This document shows, one piece after another, positions 7,451 to 14,208 of a stretch of 22,716 nt of DNA. The DNA is from a virus: positions 1 through 22,716 of IMG/VR virus record IMGVR_UViG_3300023198_001009; one strand, written 5' to 3'. Both the position numbers and the translations under genes were made by a program. The notes beneath the pieces are model-generated. The model worked only from the letters and a program-made list of their open reading frames with translations, made no database searches and was not told the DNA's origin. Numbering within the stretch: position 1 is the first letter of the stretch; each line of letters opens with the position of its first letter.

Positions 7451-8977
7451 ATGCATAGAGTAGATAGTTTAAATTATGTAACCACGGGGGGAAAACGCAG
7501 GTTTAAAGAAAGTCCCGCCCCTGGAACCACGCTTGGAAAGGATTTTAAGAACGCCGTGCAAGAGGAAGTTTGTCAAGTTGTTGAAGCTGCACAATTAACT
7601 CTTGCGGTTTCCGGCGCTGCGGATGAAAGCGCCAATTGGGGGCAAATGCTTGCAGCCGTCCGGATCCTTTCTGTTTATAATGTTATGGGTTATGGCGCGG
7701 ATCTTACCGGCGCAACGTCAAGCGTGGCCGCTTTTAATGCAGCACTAGCCGCGAATGGTACGATATATGTACCACCTGGAACTTATAAAATTGATTCAGC
7801 GTTAACCATTCCTAGCGGAGCAATGATCGTTGGATCTGGTTTTAACACAATTTTAGCTTATTCAGGATCCGGAAACCGTATATCAATTACAAATCAAGAT
7901 TTTTCGATTACTGACATAGTTTTAGATGGTGCCGCGTCAACTTCAGCCTATGGAGTGAATATAAATTTCAGTGCTGATAAAAATGTTTTGTTGAACAATA
8001 TTAAAATAACCGGTATAGCTGGCGGGTTGAGAATATTGGCAACCACCGCAAATCAAGGCTATGTTTATGGGAACAATGTTATAATTGAGGACTCCGGAAC
8101 TAATGGGAATTTAGACATAGGGAACACCGGCGGAACCACATATGGCGCAAAAGAAATTAGGATAACCAACTTAAAATCAATACAATCAACAGCGGGAAAT
8201 TTTAATGTTTCTCTTAAAGGTGACGAGACAAACGGCGGCCAGATCGTTAACCTTTTAAACGCTTATATCTACGGCGGGAAACTCACTATGGAAGAGGATA
8301 CCGCGCAAATGTGGATCAAAGATTCTCTTATTGACTTAGATCTGTATACGTTCAACGAATCAACCGGGGGCGGCTTTAATAACTGTATAAAAGGATCAGA
8401 TAATACCGGAACTATTACCAACAACGCCGGCGGAAGTGATAGCCGGACATTCTGGAAGAGTATAACATTGCCAAACGGGGAATTGGACGCTCCCAGCGCT
8501 GTACAAGGCATATTGCAAAGGCGATATAGGGGATCCAGCGATCAGACAGTTTTAACAACCGCCTCTGATAACATTATTTTCAATAATGGCGCAAAACTTG
8601 AAATGGCCAATAACACATCATATACTAAAGATGATCCATGGGATAACGTAGGTTATTCATTCATAGGCGAAAACTTTGGAAATGGGACGTTTTTTATTAA
8701 CGGTCTGGCTACTATTGAGGGTGATACAAGTACTCTTGAAAAAATTTCTCAAATAAAAGTTGTGCTTGATGTTAACGGGGATTTGTTCCCCATAGCGCCA
8801 TATATAGAAACCGTTCACGCTTCCACCGGGCGGTTACAGTTTGCAATTAATGCCAACATAATAACGGGGATCGTTCCCCCCGGACAAATACAAATTGAGG
8901 TTACTAACAATCAATCGGGATCTGTTTTAATAGTCAACGGCGCAGCCGAGACATTTATAGAGGTGGAAGGACTTTGA
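7451..8977 (+). CDS. Tailspike with pectate-lyase-like right-handed beta-helix
   Basis: Probable receptor-binding or polysaccharide-degrading tailspike. Residues 1-75 form a short helical anchor (HRVDSLNYVTTGGKRRF, DFKNAVQEEVCQVVEAAQ) that probably joins it to the baseplate. From about residue 77 there is the pectate_lyase_3 start pattern: VMGYGADLTGATSSVAAFNAA, GTIYVPPGTYKIDSALTIPS, MIVGSGFNTIL. Successive coils of short strands with Asn/Gly turns run to about 350 (GNNVIIEDSG, ITNLKSI, NGGQIVNLLNAYIYGGKL). Residues about 370-508 form a separate C-terminal beta domain. No catalytic triad can be assigned with confidence. It follows gp48 by 9 bases with an AAGGAA ribosome binding site, the usual tail-fibre position. 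Confidence 0.8.
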   Translation: MHRVDSLNYVTTGGKRRFKESPAPGTTLGKDFKNAVQEEVCQVVEAAQLTLAVSGAADESANWGQMLAAVRILSVYNVMGYGADLTGATSSVAAFNAALAANGTIYVPPGTYKIDSALTIPSGAMIVGSGFNTILAYSGSGNRISITNQDFSITDIVLDGAASTSAYGVNINFSADKNVLLNNIKITGIAGGLRILATTANQGYVYGNNVIIEDSGTNGNLDIGNTGGTTYGAKEIRITNLKSIQSTAGNFNVSLKGDETNGGQIVNLLNAYIYGGKLTMEEDTAQMWIKDSLIDLDLYTFNESTGGGFNNCIKGSDNTGTITNNAGGSDSRTFWKSITLPNGELDAPSAVQGILQRRYRGSSDQTVLTTASDNIIFNNGAKLEMANNTSYTKDDPWDNVGYSFIGENFGNGTFFINGLATIEGDTSTLEKISQIKVVLDVNGDLFPIAPYIETVHASTGRLQFAINANIITGIVPPGQIQIEVTNNQSGSVLIVNGAAETFIEVEGL

Positions 8978-8980
8978 AAA

Positions 8981-9229
8981 ATGAATCATGAAATGAATCC
9001 GGAATGTATCAAGGCACACGAAAACCACCAGGTTAGAATTGGCGCAAACGAAAAAGATATAAACAAATTGGGAAAAAAAGTTGATTCAAAAATATTTGAA
9101 ATTTGGGAAAGGCTGGATTCTTTGGGGGATAAAATTAATGCGTCAATCTGGAAACAATTTGGATTTATTACAGTCCCGATCCTGGTTGCCTCAATAACCA
9201 CAATTGCAATAATTATAAACACAAAATGA
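8981..9229 (+). CDS. Holin-like small membrane protein (XhlA-type layout)
   Basis: The 82 residues consist of a charged, probably coiled-coil N-terminal part (ANEKDINKLGKKVDSKIFEI, WERLDSLGDKI) and a single C-terminal membrane segment (about 60-79, GFITVPILVASITTIAIIIN), ending NTK. This layout matches haemolysin XhlA/holin-accessory proteins. It sits directly before the endolysin gene and overlaps it by ATGA, which is the lysis-cassette arrangement. ATG codons at 8981 and 8993 are both possible starts; AGGA is 8-10 bases upstream of the first. Alternative: an i-spanin-like or other membrane-anchored accessory protein. Confidence 0.65.
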   Translation: MNHEMNPECIKAHENHQVRIGANEKDINKLGKKVDSKIFEIWERLDSLGDKINASIWKQFGFITVPILVASITTIAIIINTK

Positions 9230-9666
9230 ATTTATCTGATTTCATAAAATATCAAATAGTAGATTTTACCCCGGCGGAAGTCATGGACACGGGCGCCAGC
9301 CTGCATGATGTCCAATTGATTACTATGGTTTCCATGCAGGATTTCAGGACACACATAAGGCGAAGAGTCCATCTTTTATTTAACGGCATAACAACGGGCA
9401 CCCACAAGGCCCCTTGGCACAATGACGGCCTTGCCGTTGATGGTGCGCTATATACTGAAGATGGACCAACAAACATACACTATATTTTTAAGGCCGCATT
9501 ATCCGCCGGGTTCCATGGCATTGGGATTTATTACAACGGCGAACAGTACAGTTTTCACCTGGATCACCGGCCTATTTTTAAGTTTTGGGGAGGCTGGAAA
9601 GATAAAAAAAAAGGTATTAATGATTGGCAGTGGGTTTCACTGTTGAGTGATCCGGCTAAGAATTAA
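9226..9666 (+). CDS. Endolysin, M15-like zinc D,D/L,D-peptidase
   Basis: Peptidoglycan peptidase expected to cut wall peptides at lysis. The M15 zinc pattern is visible: H65-x6-D72 in HNDGLAVD, then GFHGIGIYYNGEQ and the second zinc/catalytic area FHLDHRP with H111 and D113, followed by WGGW in place of the usual Arg-Trp ending of phage M15_3/DUF882 peptidases. It has no signal peptide, so export would need the adjacent holin-like protein. It is 146 residues, normal for a single-domain enzyme without wall-binding domain. It is coupled to the upstream gene by ATGA. Its 3' end overlaps the convergent - strand gene by 11 bases. Confidence 0.72.
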   Translation: MNLSDFIKYQIVDFTPAEVMDTGASLHDVQLITMVSMQDFRTHIRRRVHLLFNGITTGTHKAPWHNDGLAVDGALYTEDGPTNIHYIFKAALSAGFHGIGIYYNGEQYSFHLDHRPIFKFWGGWKDKKKGINDWQWVSLLSDPAKN

Positions 9667-9949
9667 TCAATTTATCTTTTTCTTTGTTGGCCCATCTGTT
9701 TACATCAAAATACTTTATCCTACAAGCAACCAAATTTTGTTCTGCTTTTGTTAAAAATAATTTATGTTTTTTCACCCTGTCTTCGATAGCTTCAAGCGGT
9801 GTTTTAAAGATTTTAACTCCAATAGCATCCTTATAAATTCTACCTGAATAATCACAGTCCCTATCTAGAAAATAAAAGCATTTGGTTTCCTTGGTTACTT
9901 TGTGTTCAATCACGTAACCCTCTAAATGATCATAGCTGTATAATTTCAT
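9656..9949 (-). CDS. Unknown 97-aa protein, last gene of the early operon
   Basis: Not recognised. The 97 residues begin with beta-type sequence (YVIEHKVTKETKCFYFLDRD) and finish with Lys/Arg-rich helices (EAIEDRVKKHKLFLTKAEQN, VNRWANKEKDKLINS). It is coupled to the RusA-like gene by an ATGA overlap, so it belongs to the same transcript. Its stop codon lies inside the 3' end of the endolysin gene on the other strand (11-base tail-to-tail overlap). Confidence 0.65.
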   Translation of the reverse strand: MKLYSYDHLEGYVIEHKVTKETKCFYFLDRDCDYSGRIYKDAIGVKIFKTPLEAIEDRVKKHKLFLTKAEQNLVACRIKYFDVNRWANKEKDKLINS

Positions 9950-10335
9950 AACACCCCAATCTCAATAAAAGCCCCACCCTCATTTTTCTTATACTCCGGA
10001 ATCTGTGTTGTGGGTCCGGTAATCTGCCAGGTATCATCCAACAGTATCCCGGCATCCACTAAAAGATCATGAATGGATTCCGCTTTGTTTGTGCAATCTG
10101 ATTCCCGCCGGGTCCCAAAATAAAGATATACCTTTACATATGAACATTTTTCAATTGGGAAGTTTCCTACATAATTATATTTCTGCGCTATGATTTGCTT
10201 TAAGGCTTGCGGGTGCCATTTTTGATAAACCTTGCCGGGGAAAATATTAAATCCTCCGCCCTTCCTGGGAACTAAAGCTTTACTGTTTTTCTTTGACGGG
10301 ATTTCCCCGGATAGATTGAAAGTTATGGTTTTCAT
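9946..10335 (-). CDS. RusA-like Holliday junction resolvase
   Basis: Endonuclease that cuts branched DNA made during phage replication and recombination. The family pattern is clear in 129 residues: the N-terminal PSKKNS motif (13-18), the beta strand before YLYFGTRRESD, then NKAESIHDLLVDAGILLDD (83-101) with the acidic LDD end. Aligning with RusA, D80 and D100/D101 occupy two of the three essential aspartates (E. coli D70 and D91), but the position of D72 is Thr82 (sequence DCTN instead of DxDN). I recall DxTN variants from related phage proteins, so this is probably a subfamily feature and not a dead enzyme. It overlaps the genes on both sides by ATGA. Confidence 0.85.
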   Translation of the reverse strand: MKTITFNLSGEIPSKKNSKALVPRKGGGFNIFPGKVYQKWHPQALKQIIAQKYNYVGNFPIEKCSYVKVYLYFGTRRESDCTNKAESIHDLLVDAGILLDDTWQITGPTTQIPEYKKNEGGAFIEIGVL

Positions 10336-10679
10336 TTTGAAGCCTTCAATTTTTTTTCCAACGCATGATATTGCAAATAAATCGCTTGCATTTTATCCTC
10401 ATTTTTTGAATGAAATCCGGGTGGTTCAATTTCATCATATAAGCGCTGCATGATCAAAACAGATTTGCCGTTTTCGTCATGTATAAGGTTGCTTTCGCTA
10501 ATGGTTACAACAAGGTGCTTAACGGCCTTAAACACAATAAAAGAAAATGTGATCCATGCAGAGGAAACCAGCGCCGTTTTAGCTAACGGCAAAAGAAAGT
10601 AAATGATAGCGATCCATATTGCGCCATCTGTCACACCTTCAACCATCTGAAGGATTAATTTTAAGTGTTCTATATTCAT
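10332..10679 (-). CDS. Small membrane protein with two predicted spans
   Basis: Not recognised. The first 55 residues contain two adjacent hydrophobic stretches (about 20-36, AIWIAIIYFLLPLAKTA, and 38-54, SSAWITFSFIVFKAVKH); the remaining 60 residues are soluble, charged and helical (KSVLIMQRLYDEIE, IYLQYHALEKKLKA). It is coupled to RusA (ATGA) and preceded by a strong CAAGGAG site. Two closely spaced spans plus a cytoplasmic tail resemble some holins, antiholins and superinfection-exclusion proteins, but early-operon position argues against a simple lysis role. Function unknown. Confidence 0.65.
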   Translation of the reverse strand: MNIEHLKLILQMVEGVTDGAIWIAIIYFLLPLAKTALVSSAWITFSFIVFKAVKHLVVTISESNLIHDENGKSVLIMQRLYDEIEPPGFHSKNEDKMQAIYLQYHALEKKLKASK

Positions 10680-10698
10680 GGTAACTCCTTGTTAATTG

Positions 10699-10923
10699 TT
10701 AATTAAATAATTCATCCGGAATATTGAAAATCCCCTGTTGACCTTTCCATGGGATAGGTTTGAAAACTCTTACATCTTTCAAAAAAAACCCATATAAACC
10801 GAACCCAAAAAGAGAGGGAAGAACGCAACTTTCATTTGCATGGGATTCTGTCAAAGGTCTGAAGGCATAAACAAAAGCAGTGCATAAAATCACACCTTTC
10901 AATTGTTTGGTTTCTTCTGTCAT
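10699..10923 (-). CDS. N-terminally truncated ASCH-like RNA-binding protein
   Basis: The 74 residues look like the second half of a phage ASCH domain: KGVILCTAFVYAFRP, then GFGLYGFFLKDVRVFKPIPW, then KGQQGIFNIPDEL, parallel to the family order G-(I/V)-V-G-x-A-x-(I/V) ... YGWVL..VR.L..PIP.KG..G.(F/W). The first half of the family (the RPWA-x-LI ... G-K-x-(I/V)-E-x-R-x-W region) is missing, and the upstream DNA belongs to RtcB, so the loss is not a misplaced start. ASCH domains are PUA-related, often bind RNA or modified nucleosides, and some are amidohydrolases acting on N4-acetylcytidine. Starts 2 bases after the RtcB stop, using AAGGG upstream. A functional half-domain is uncertain; a remnant is possible. 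Confidence 0.55.
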   Translation of the reverse strand: MTEETKQLKGVILCTAFVYAFRPLTESHANESCVLPSLFGFGLYGFFLKDVRVFKPIPWKGQQGIFNIPDELFN

Positions 10924-10925
10924 AA

Positions 10926-12110
10926 TTAGCCCTTTATCACTGCCAATGGTGTCAATTCAACTTCAATAGATACTAGATCGCTTTGGTTTTCCATTACCGT
11001 TTGAATGTCCTTGTAAGCTCCGGGGGCTTCATCCAGATCCGATTTATGCCGGATTGAATGCACAATGTTTTGATCGTCTAAAAGCTTTTTTTCGCTTTCC
11101 AGGTTTAGGGTGTTTTGTGCTTTTTTCCGGCTCATCATTCTGCCGGCACCATGGGAACATGATTGAAATGAATCCGGGTTTCCCTTTCCTGTGACTATGT
11201 AACTTTTTGAACCTTGCGATCCTGGTATAATTCCGGTTTCGCCTTCCCTGGCAGATGTTGCGCCCTTCCGGTGAATCATCACATTTGAACCAAAATGATT
11301 CTCCATTTGTGCAAAATTATGATGAATGTTAATTATAGGATCAAAAGAACAGTCTAAAACATCTGTAAATGATTCCTCAATTCTAAGCATCATTAAAACC
11401 CGATTTGCAAAAGCAAACTGAAGGGCATAATTCATAGAAGCCAAATAAGCGTCTGCTGCAGGTTCTCCAAGAGGAAGAAACGCCAGGCCGTCTTCGCCCT
11501 TAAAAGGTGGTATATCTGAAAACCATTTGGAGCACAATTCCTGTGCAAGGTTGTTGTAAAATTTGGCAATCTTATAACCAAAATTCCTGGATCCAGAATG
11601 GACCATGATCCAAATATGGCCGTCCGATCCTTTTTGAATTTCAATAAAATGGTTTCCACCCCCCAGTGTTCCAAGTTGTTTTTTTGCTGAACTTAATTGC
11701 TCTTGGATAGTCTGGATTTCAGGCGCTCTTTCAAATCCTTCCCACTCTTGATCTTTTTTATGGTGATTAAATCCCAATGGAATTCTCCCACGTATACCCC
11801 GATTAAATTTTGCTGCACCACCCATAATACTTCTAATTTCTATTGCGTTGATTTCTGTCAGAGATGTCTTTACAGCGCACATTCCACAACCGATATCAAG
11901 GCCCACGGCATTTGGAATTACAACGCCCTTTGTTGCTAATACTCCGCCAATTGGCATTCCATAACCTTGATGAGAATCCGGCATTATTGCGACATGTTTA
12001 AACGTAAAAGGAAGGTTGGCAAGGTTTTTTGCTTGCTCAAGCGCTCCGCTTTCCATGTCATCCAACCATAATTTGATTGGCACTTTTTCGGTGTTAATTA
12101 CTTGTTTCAT
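10926..12110 (-). CDS. rtcB: RtcB-type RNA ligase (RNA repair)
   Basis: Joins RNA ends carrying 2',3'-cyclic or 3'-phosphate to 5'-OH ends, using GTP and Mn2+. In this 394-residue protein all recognisable RtcB motifs are present: HQGYGMPIGGV (47-57), LDIGCGM with D72 and C75 as metal ligands, LGGGNHFIE (149-157) with N153 and H154, HSGSRNFG with H171, NIHHN with H263/H264, IHRKGA (279-284), and SHGAGR with H320, the histidine that is guanylylated in the family. Length is normal (about 400). It starts right after an AAGGAG embedded in the end of the upstream gene, and overlaps it by ATGA. No archease gene is seen nearby. In phages RtcB-like ligases may repair tRNAs cut by host defence nucleases; that role is inferred here. 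Confidence 0.95.
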   Translation of the reverse strand: MKQVINTEKVPIKLWLDDMESGALEQAKNLANLPFTFKHVAIMPDSHQGYGMPIGGVLATKGVVIPNAVGLDIGCGMCAVKTSLTEINAIEIRSIMGGAAKFNRGIRGRIPLGFNHHKKDQEWEGFERAPEIQTIQEQLSSAKKQLGTLGGGNHFIEIQKGSDGHIWIMVHSGSRNFGYKIAKFYNNLAQELCSKWFSDIPPFKGEDGLAFLPLGEPAADAYLASMNYALQFAFANRVLMMLRIEESFTDVLDCSFDPIINIHHNFAQMENHFGSNVMIHRKGATSAREGETGIIPGSQGSKSYIVTGKGNPDSFQSCSHGAGRMMSRKKAQNTLNLESEKKLLDDQNIVHSIRHKSDLDEAPGAYKDIQTVMENQSDLVSIEVELTPLAVIKG

Positions 12111-12361
12111 TTCTGCTCCTTATTAATTTTTCTCTCCAAATAAATATGTTCTATTTTCCCATTGACCACATACAGGCCCCAGCCGTAAAATTCAAATAGT
12201 TCCTTAAGATACCAAGTGGCGTCAATGCTCACGTTGCAAGCATAAACCCGCTGGGAATTAAGGTTGTTAAACTCATTAAAATGGTTCCGATCAAACCTTC
12301 GCAGTATTGTTATTTTCAGGCCGTGGGAAGCACAAATTTTATGGAGGGTTCGATCTTTCAT
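12107..12361 (-). CDS. Unknown 84-aa protein upstream of rtcB
   Basis: Not recognised. It contains a helical first half (HKICASHGLKITILRRFDRN) and a more beta/aromatic second half (WYLKELFEFYGWGLYVVNGK, IEHIYLERK). It is linked to rtcB by a four-base ATGA overlap, and its last codons (AAG GAG CAG AAA TGA) contain the rtcB ribosome binding site. Overlap with the tiny basic gene upstream (ATGA at 12358-12361) shows it is part of the same coupled chain. Confidence 0.65.
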   Translation of the reverse strand: MKDRTLHKICASHGLKITILRRFDRNHFNEFNNLNSQRVYACNVSIDATWYLKELFEFYGWGLYVVNGKIEHIYLERKINKEQK

Positions 12362-12504
12362 TTTTTCTTTTTTCTTTGGGCCTTTCTGGTTTTGTTGGCC
12401 AGGGCTTTTTTGATGCGGGCTTTTTTAACTCTGTTCAAAAACTCTGCGGTCCCTTTGGATTTGATCCCTTCCGCGTGCTTCATTTTTTGGCCTGTTGTTT
12501 TCAC
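12358..12504 (-). CDS. Tiny Lys/Arg-rich protein (48 aa, GTG start)
   Basis: Not recognised, and too short for ordinary ORF cutoffs. A GTG at 12504 has AAGGAG five bases upstream, and the frame ends with TGA overlapping the next start (ATGA). The 48 residues are strongly basic, with KKARIKKALANKTRKAQRKK at the C terminus; about one third of all residues are Lys or Arg. Such a peptide would bind nucleic acid non-specifically. An internal ATG at codon 8 is a second possible start, but the ribosome binding site supports GTG. Confidence 0.65.
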   Translation of the reverse strand: MKTTGQKMKHAEGIKSKGTAEFLNRVKKARIKKALANKTRKAQRKKKK

Positions 12505-12527
12505 TGCAGCTCCTTGGTTTTGAAATT

Positions 12528-12547
12528 GCCCGGACCGGCATCCGGGC
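12528..12547. other. GC-rich hairpin between two early genes
   Basis: GCCCGG (12528-12533) and CCGGGC (12542-12547) form a perfect 6-bp stem with an 8-base loop, just after the stop of the gene at 12556-13011 and just before the ribosome binding site of the tiny basic gene. There is no T-run on the - strand after it, so it is not a canonical terminator; it could protect or process the transcript. Confidence 0.45.
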
Positions 12548-12555
12548 CCCTTCGA

Positions 12556-13011
12556 TTATTTTTTGTTCTTGTCCGGTTTCTTTTTCACAGTTCTTTTAAG
12601 GGACCGTTCCATGGTCCCCGGCTTAAAGTTTTTAATGTTGTCTTTAAGGTTTTTGTCCTTTTTCTCAAACTCCATGTGTTCCTGATATTCCAGATCCGTC
12701 AAGGTCGCGGTTTTTGCAACTTCATTTGTGTCCGTCCTGGTCCAGGTTTTCTTTTTCTTTTTCCAATCATACTCAATTTTGCAATCAATCGGGCGCTCTT
12801 CCCGCTGCGTTTCAATTTTGATTAGAAGAGCTTCAATTTCGGCGTCAATGACGGCGATCCCTTCCTTGACTTTTTTATTGTGCTCTCTAAGTTTCCCCTC
12901 AATCTCTGACTTTTTCCGGTGCCTGGCTACAAGATCGCTGCCGATCTTCAAAAGTTCCGGTTCTGTTAATTTGCATGGTAAATTCATTTCCATGCCGTTT
13001 GGTCTGTTCAT
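12556..13011 (-). CDS. Coiled-coil phage protein of unknown function
   Basis: The 151 residues are dominated by helix: DLVARHRKKSEIEGKLREHN and AVIDAEIEALLIKIETQREE suggest a coiled coil at about 25-75. This is followed by a short beta segment CKIEYDWKKKKKTWTRTDTN and a Lys-rich tail. The order coiled coil, then a Cys-x-(I/V)-x-x-(D/Y) strand, then R-x-DT is common in small early-region phage proteins of unknown role. I start it at ATG 13011, not at the longer frame, because AAGGAG lies 5-6 bases upstream of this ATG and because this removes an overlap with the upstream gene. Confidence 0.7.
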   Translation of the reverse strand: MNRPNGMEMNLPCKLTEPELLKIGSDLVARHRKKSEIEGKLREHNKKVKEGIAVIDAEIEALLIKIETQREERPIDCKIEYDWKKKKKTWTRTDTNEVAKTATLTDLEYQEHMEFEKKDKNLKDNIKNFKPGTMERSLKRTVKKKPDKNKK

Positions 13012-13036
13012 TTTTACTCCTTGGTTGGTTTTGGCT

Positions 13037-13315
13037 TTATTGCCTTTTCTCACAATGCTTTTCAAGTTCCCTCAAAAACTCTAAATCTGAATCAATATTT
13101 CCGGATCCTTCAGTTTTACAGATATGGACAAAGCCGATTTTTTCAATTTCAAACCGGGTACCGCCAGGAACGGCAAACATTTTGAATTTAAACGGTTTGT
13201 TATCAAAATATTTTTTGCCGATCTCTTCAGTTAAAACGGCTCTTATGCCAAATTTGATCGGATTAATTTTAAAATTCCTTATGGAATCAAGAGAAAGTTT
13301 TTTTGGGTTATTCAT
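13037..13315 (-). CDS. Unknown 92-aa protein
   Basis: Not recognised. It is a mixed alpha/beta sequence: IKFGIRAVLTEEIGKKYF, then FKFKMFAVPGGTRFEIEKIG, then an acidic helix DLEFLRELEKHCEKRQ. It overlaps the upstream membrane-protein gene by ATGA and has AAGGACC ahead of its ATG. A single-domain cytoplasmic protein of unknown role. Confidence 0.65.
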   Translation of the reverse strand: MNNPKKLSLDSIRNFKINPIKFGIRAVLTEEIGKKYFDNKPFKFKMFAVPGGTRFEIEKIGFVHICKTEGSGNIDSDLEFLRELEKHCEKRQ

Positions 13316-13521
13316 TTTTGGTCCTTCCGGTTGAAATCTTTTTCCGTGATATACAGGTTTAACAAAAGCAAAACACCGATAAAAACCGCATAAAGCACGG
13401 CGAGGCTGTTTAAAAGCCCGCAGAATTCGATTAATATGGCCAGAATGACAGAACAGGGCGCGAGCCTTACCATAAGGCGGGTAATATTTTTGGGGCTTAG
13501 AATGGCCTTAAAACGCTTCAT
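13312..13521 (-). CDS. Small two-span membrane protein
   Basis: The 69 residues have a basic N terminus (MKRFKAILSPKNITRLMVR), two hydrophobic stretches (about 20-36, PCSVILAILIEFCGLL, and 40-57, AVLYAVFIGVLLLLNLYI) and a charged tail (TEKDFNRKDQK). Both ends would be cytoplasmic under the positive-inside rule. It is coupled to the genes on both sides by ATGA overlaps. No family assigned; membrane-level superinfection exclusion or similar is only a guess. Confidence 0.65.
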   Translation of the reverse strand: MKRFKAILSPKNITRLMVRLAPCSVILAILIEFCGLLNSLAVLYAVFIGVLLLLNLYITEKDFNRKDQK

Positions 13522-13970
13522 TTAGATTCCATCCATTCTGAAAATTTTGATTCCACTTCCCGTGCAATCAAAACGAAATACATAAATACGTTCACACCTC
13601 CAGAGTCATTATTTTCAATTAATTTTCTTAATTGGAAAGTACTGCCATCAACTTGAACGCTAAAAAACACAGAAACACCGTTAAAATCCACATTTAATCT
13701 TACTATTGGGCGATATTTTGAATAAACACGGGAGGAAAAAGCGCCGAATAAGGCCGCCTGAAGATGGAAAACAGATGAAATTTTGAGTTCATTTTCTGAT
13801 TTTTTCATTTCCGCAATGCACCGATCCGCCCGTTCCATGGCTTCATAACAACCCGCTACAAACTTCCGGTTTTTCATTTGAAATTCAAATTCCTTTTCCG
13901 GAGTGGTTTTGGGCTGTTCTACTTTTGGCCCCTTATTTTGCCATCTAAGAAGCTGTGAAATGCTTTTCAT
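13518..13970 (-). CDS. Unknown 150-aa early protein
   Basis: Not recognised. Residues 1-60 are polar and helical (PEKEFEFQMKNRKFVAGCYE, ERADRCIAEMKKS); residues 65-150 look like a folded alpha/beta domain (HLQAALFGAFSSRVYSKYRP, IVRLNVDFNGVSVFFSVQVD, GGVNVFMYFVLIAREVESKF). No catalytic motif seen. It overlaps the small membrane-protein gene by ATGA. Confidence 0.65.
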   Translation of the reverse strand: MKSISQLLRWQNKGPKVEQPKTTPEKEFEFQMKNRKFVAGCYEAMERADRCIAEMKKSENELKISSVFHLQAALFGAFSSRVYSKYRPIVRLNVDFNGVSVFFSVQVDGSTFQLRKLIENNDSGGVNVFMYFVLIAREVESKFSEWMESK

Positions 13971-13983
13971 ATTCCCAGTCTTT

Positions 13984-14208
13984 TCACCAAACTGGCGATT
14001 TGTCGTTGATATTCCAATCCAGTGGCGGCGGTTCTGGCAATTTTTGCTTTTTCGGTTTCGTAAATTCCCATGGCGCCCAGCCGTGAGTTTCGCGAAATTG
14101 CAGAATTCTGTCTAAAATTCTTAAATCTTTGTCGTTCCATGGTTCAGCCTTTTTGTAAAGTTGATCTTCAGTTTTGTGAATTATTTCGAACTTTCCGTTT
14201 AGATTCAT
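13984..14208 (-). CDS. Unknown 74-aa protein downstream of the helicase
   Basis: Not recognised. It contains a helical centre (AEPWNDKDLRILDRILQFRE) and a Pro/Lys-rich C-terminal part (KPKKQKLPEPPPLDWN). It overlaps the helicase gene by ATGA and so is made with it. A helicase accessory factor is possible by position, but there is no sequence support. Confidence 0.6.
   Translation of the reverse strand: MNLNGKFEIIHKTEDQLYKKAEPWNDKDLRILDRILQFRETHGWAPWEFTKPKKQKLPEPPPLDWNINDKSPVW

Noticed and set aside
12307-12825. Long + strand open frame of 172 codons opposite early genes.
   Set aside because: Its composition (Phe/Leu/Pro-rich) is the mirror image of Lys-rich genes on the - strand, which have ribosome binding sites and overlapping starts; it is a shadow frame.
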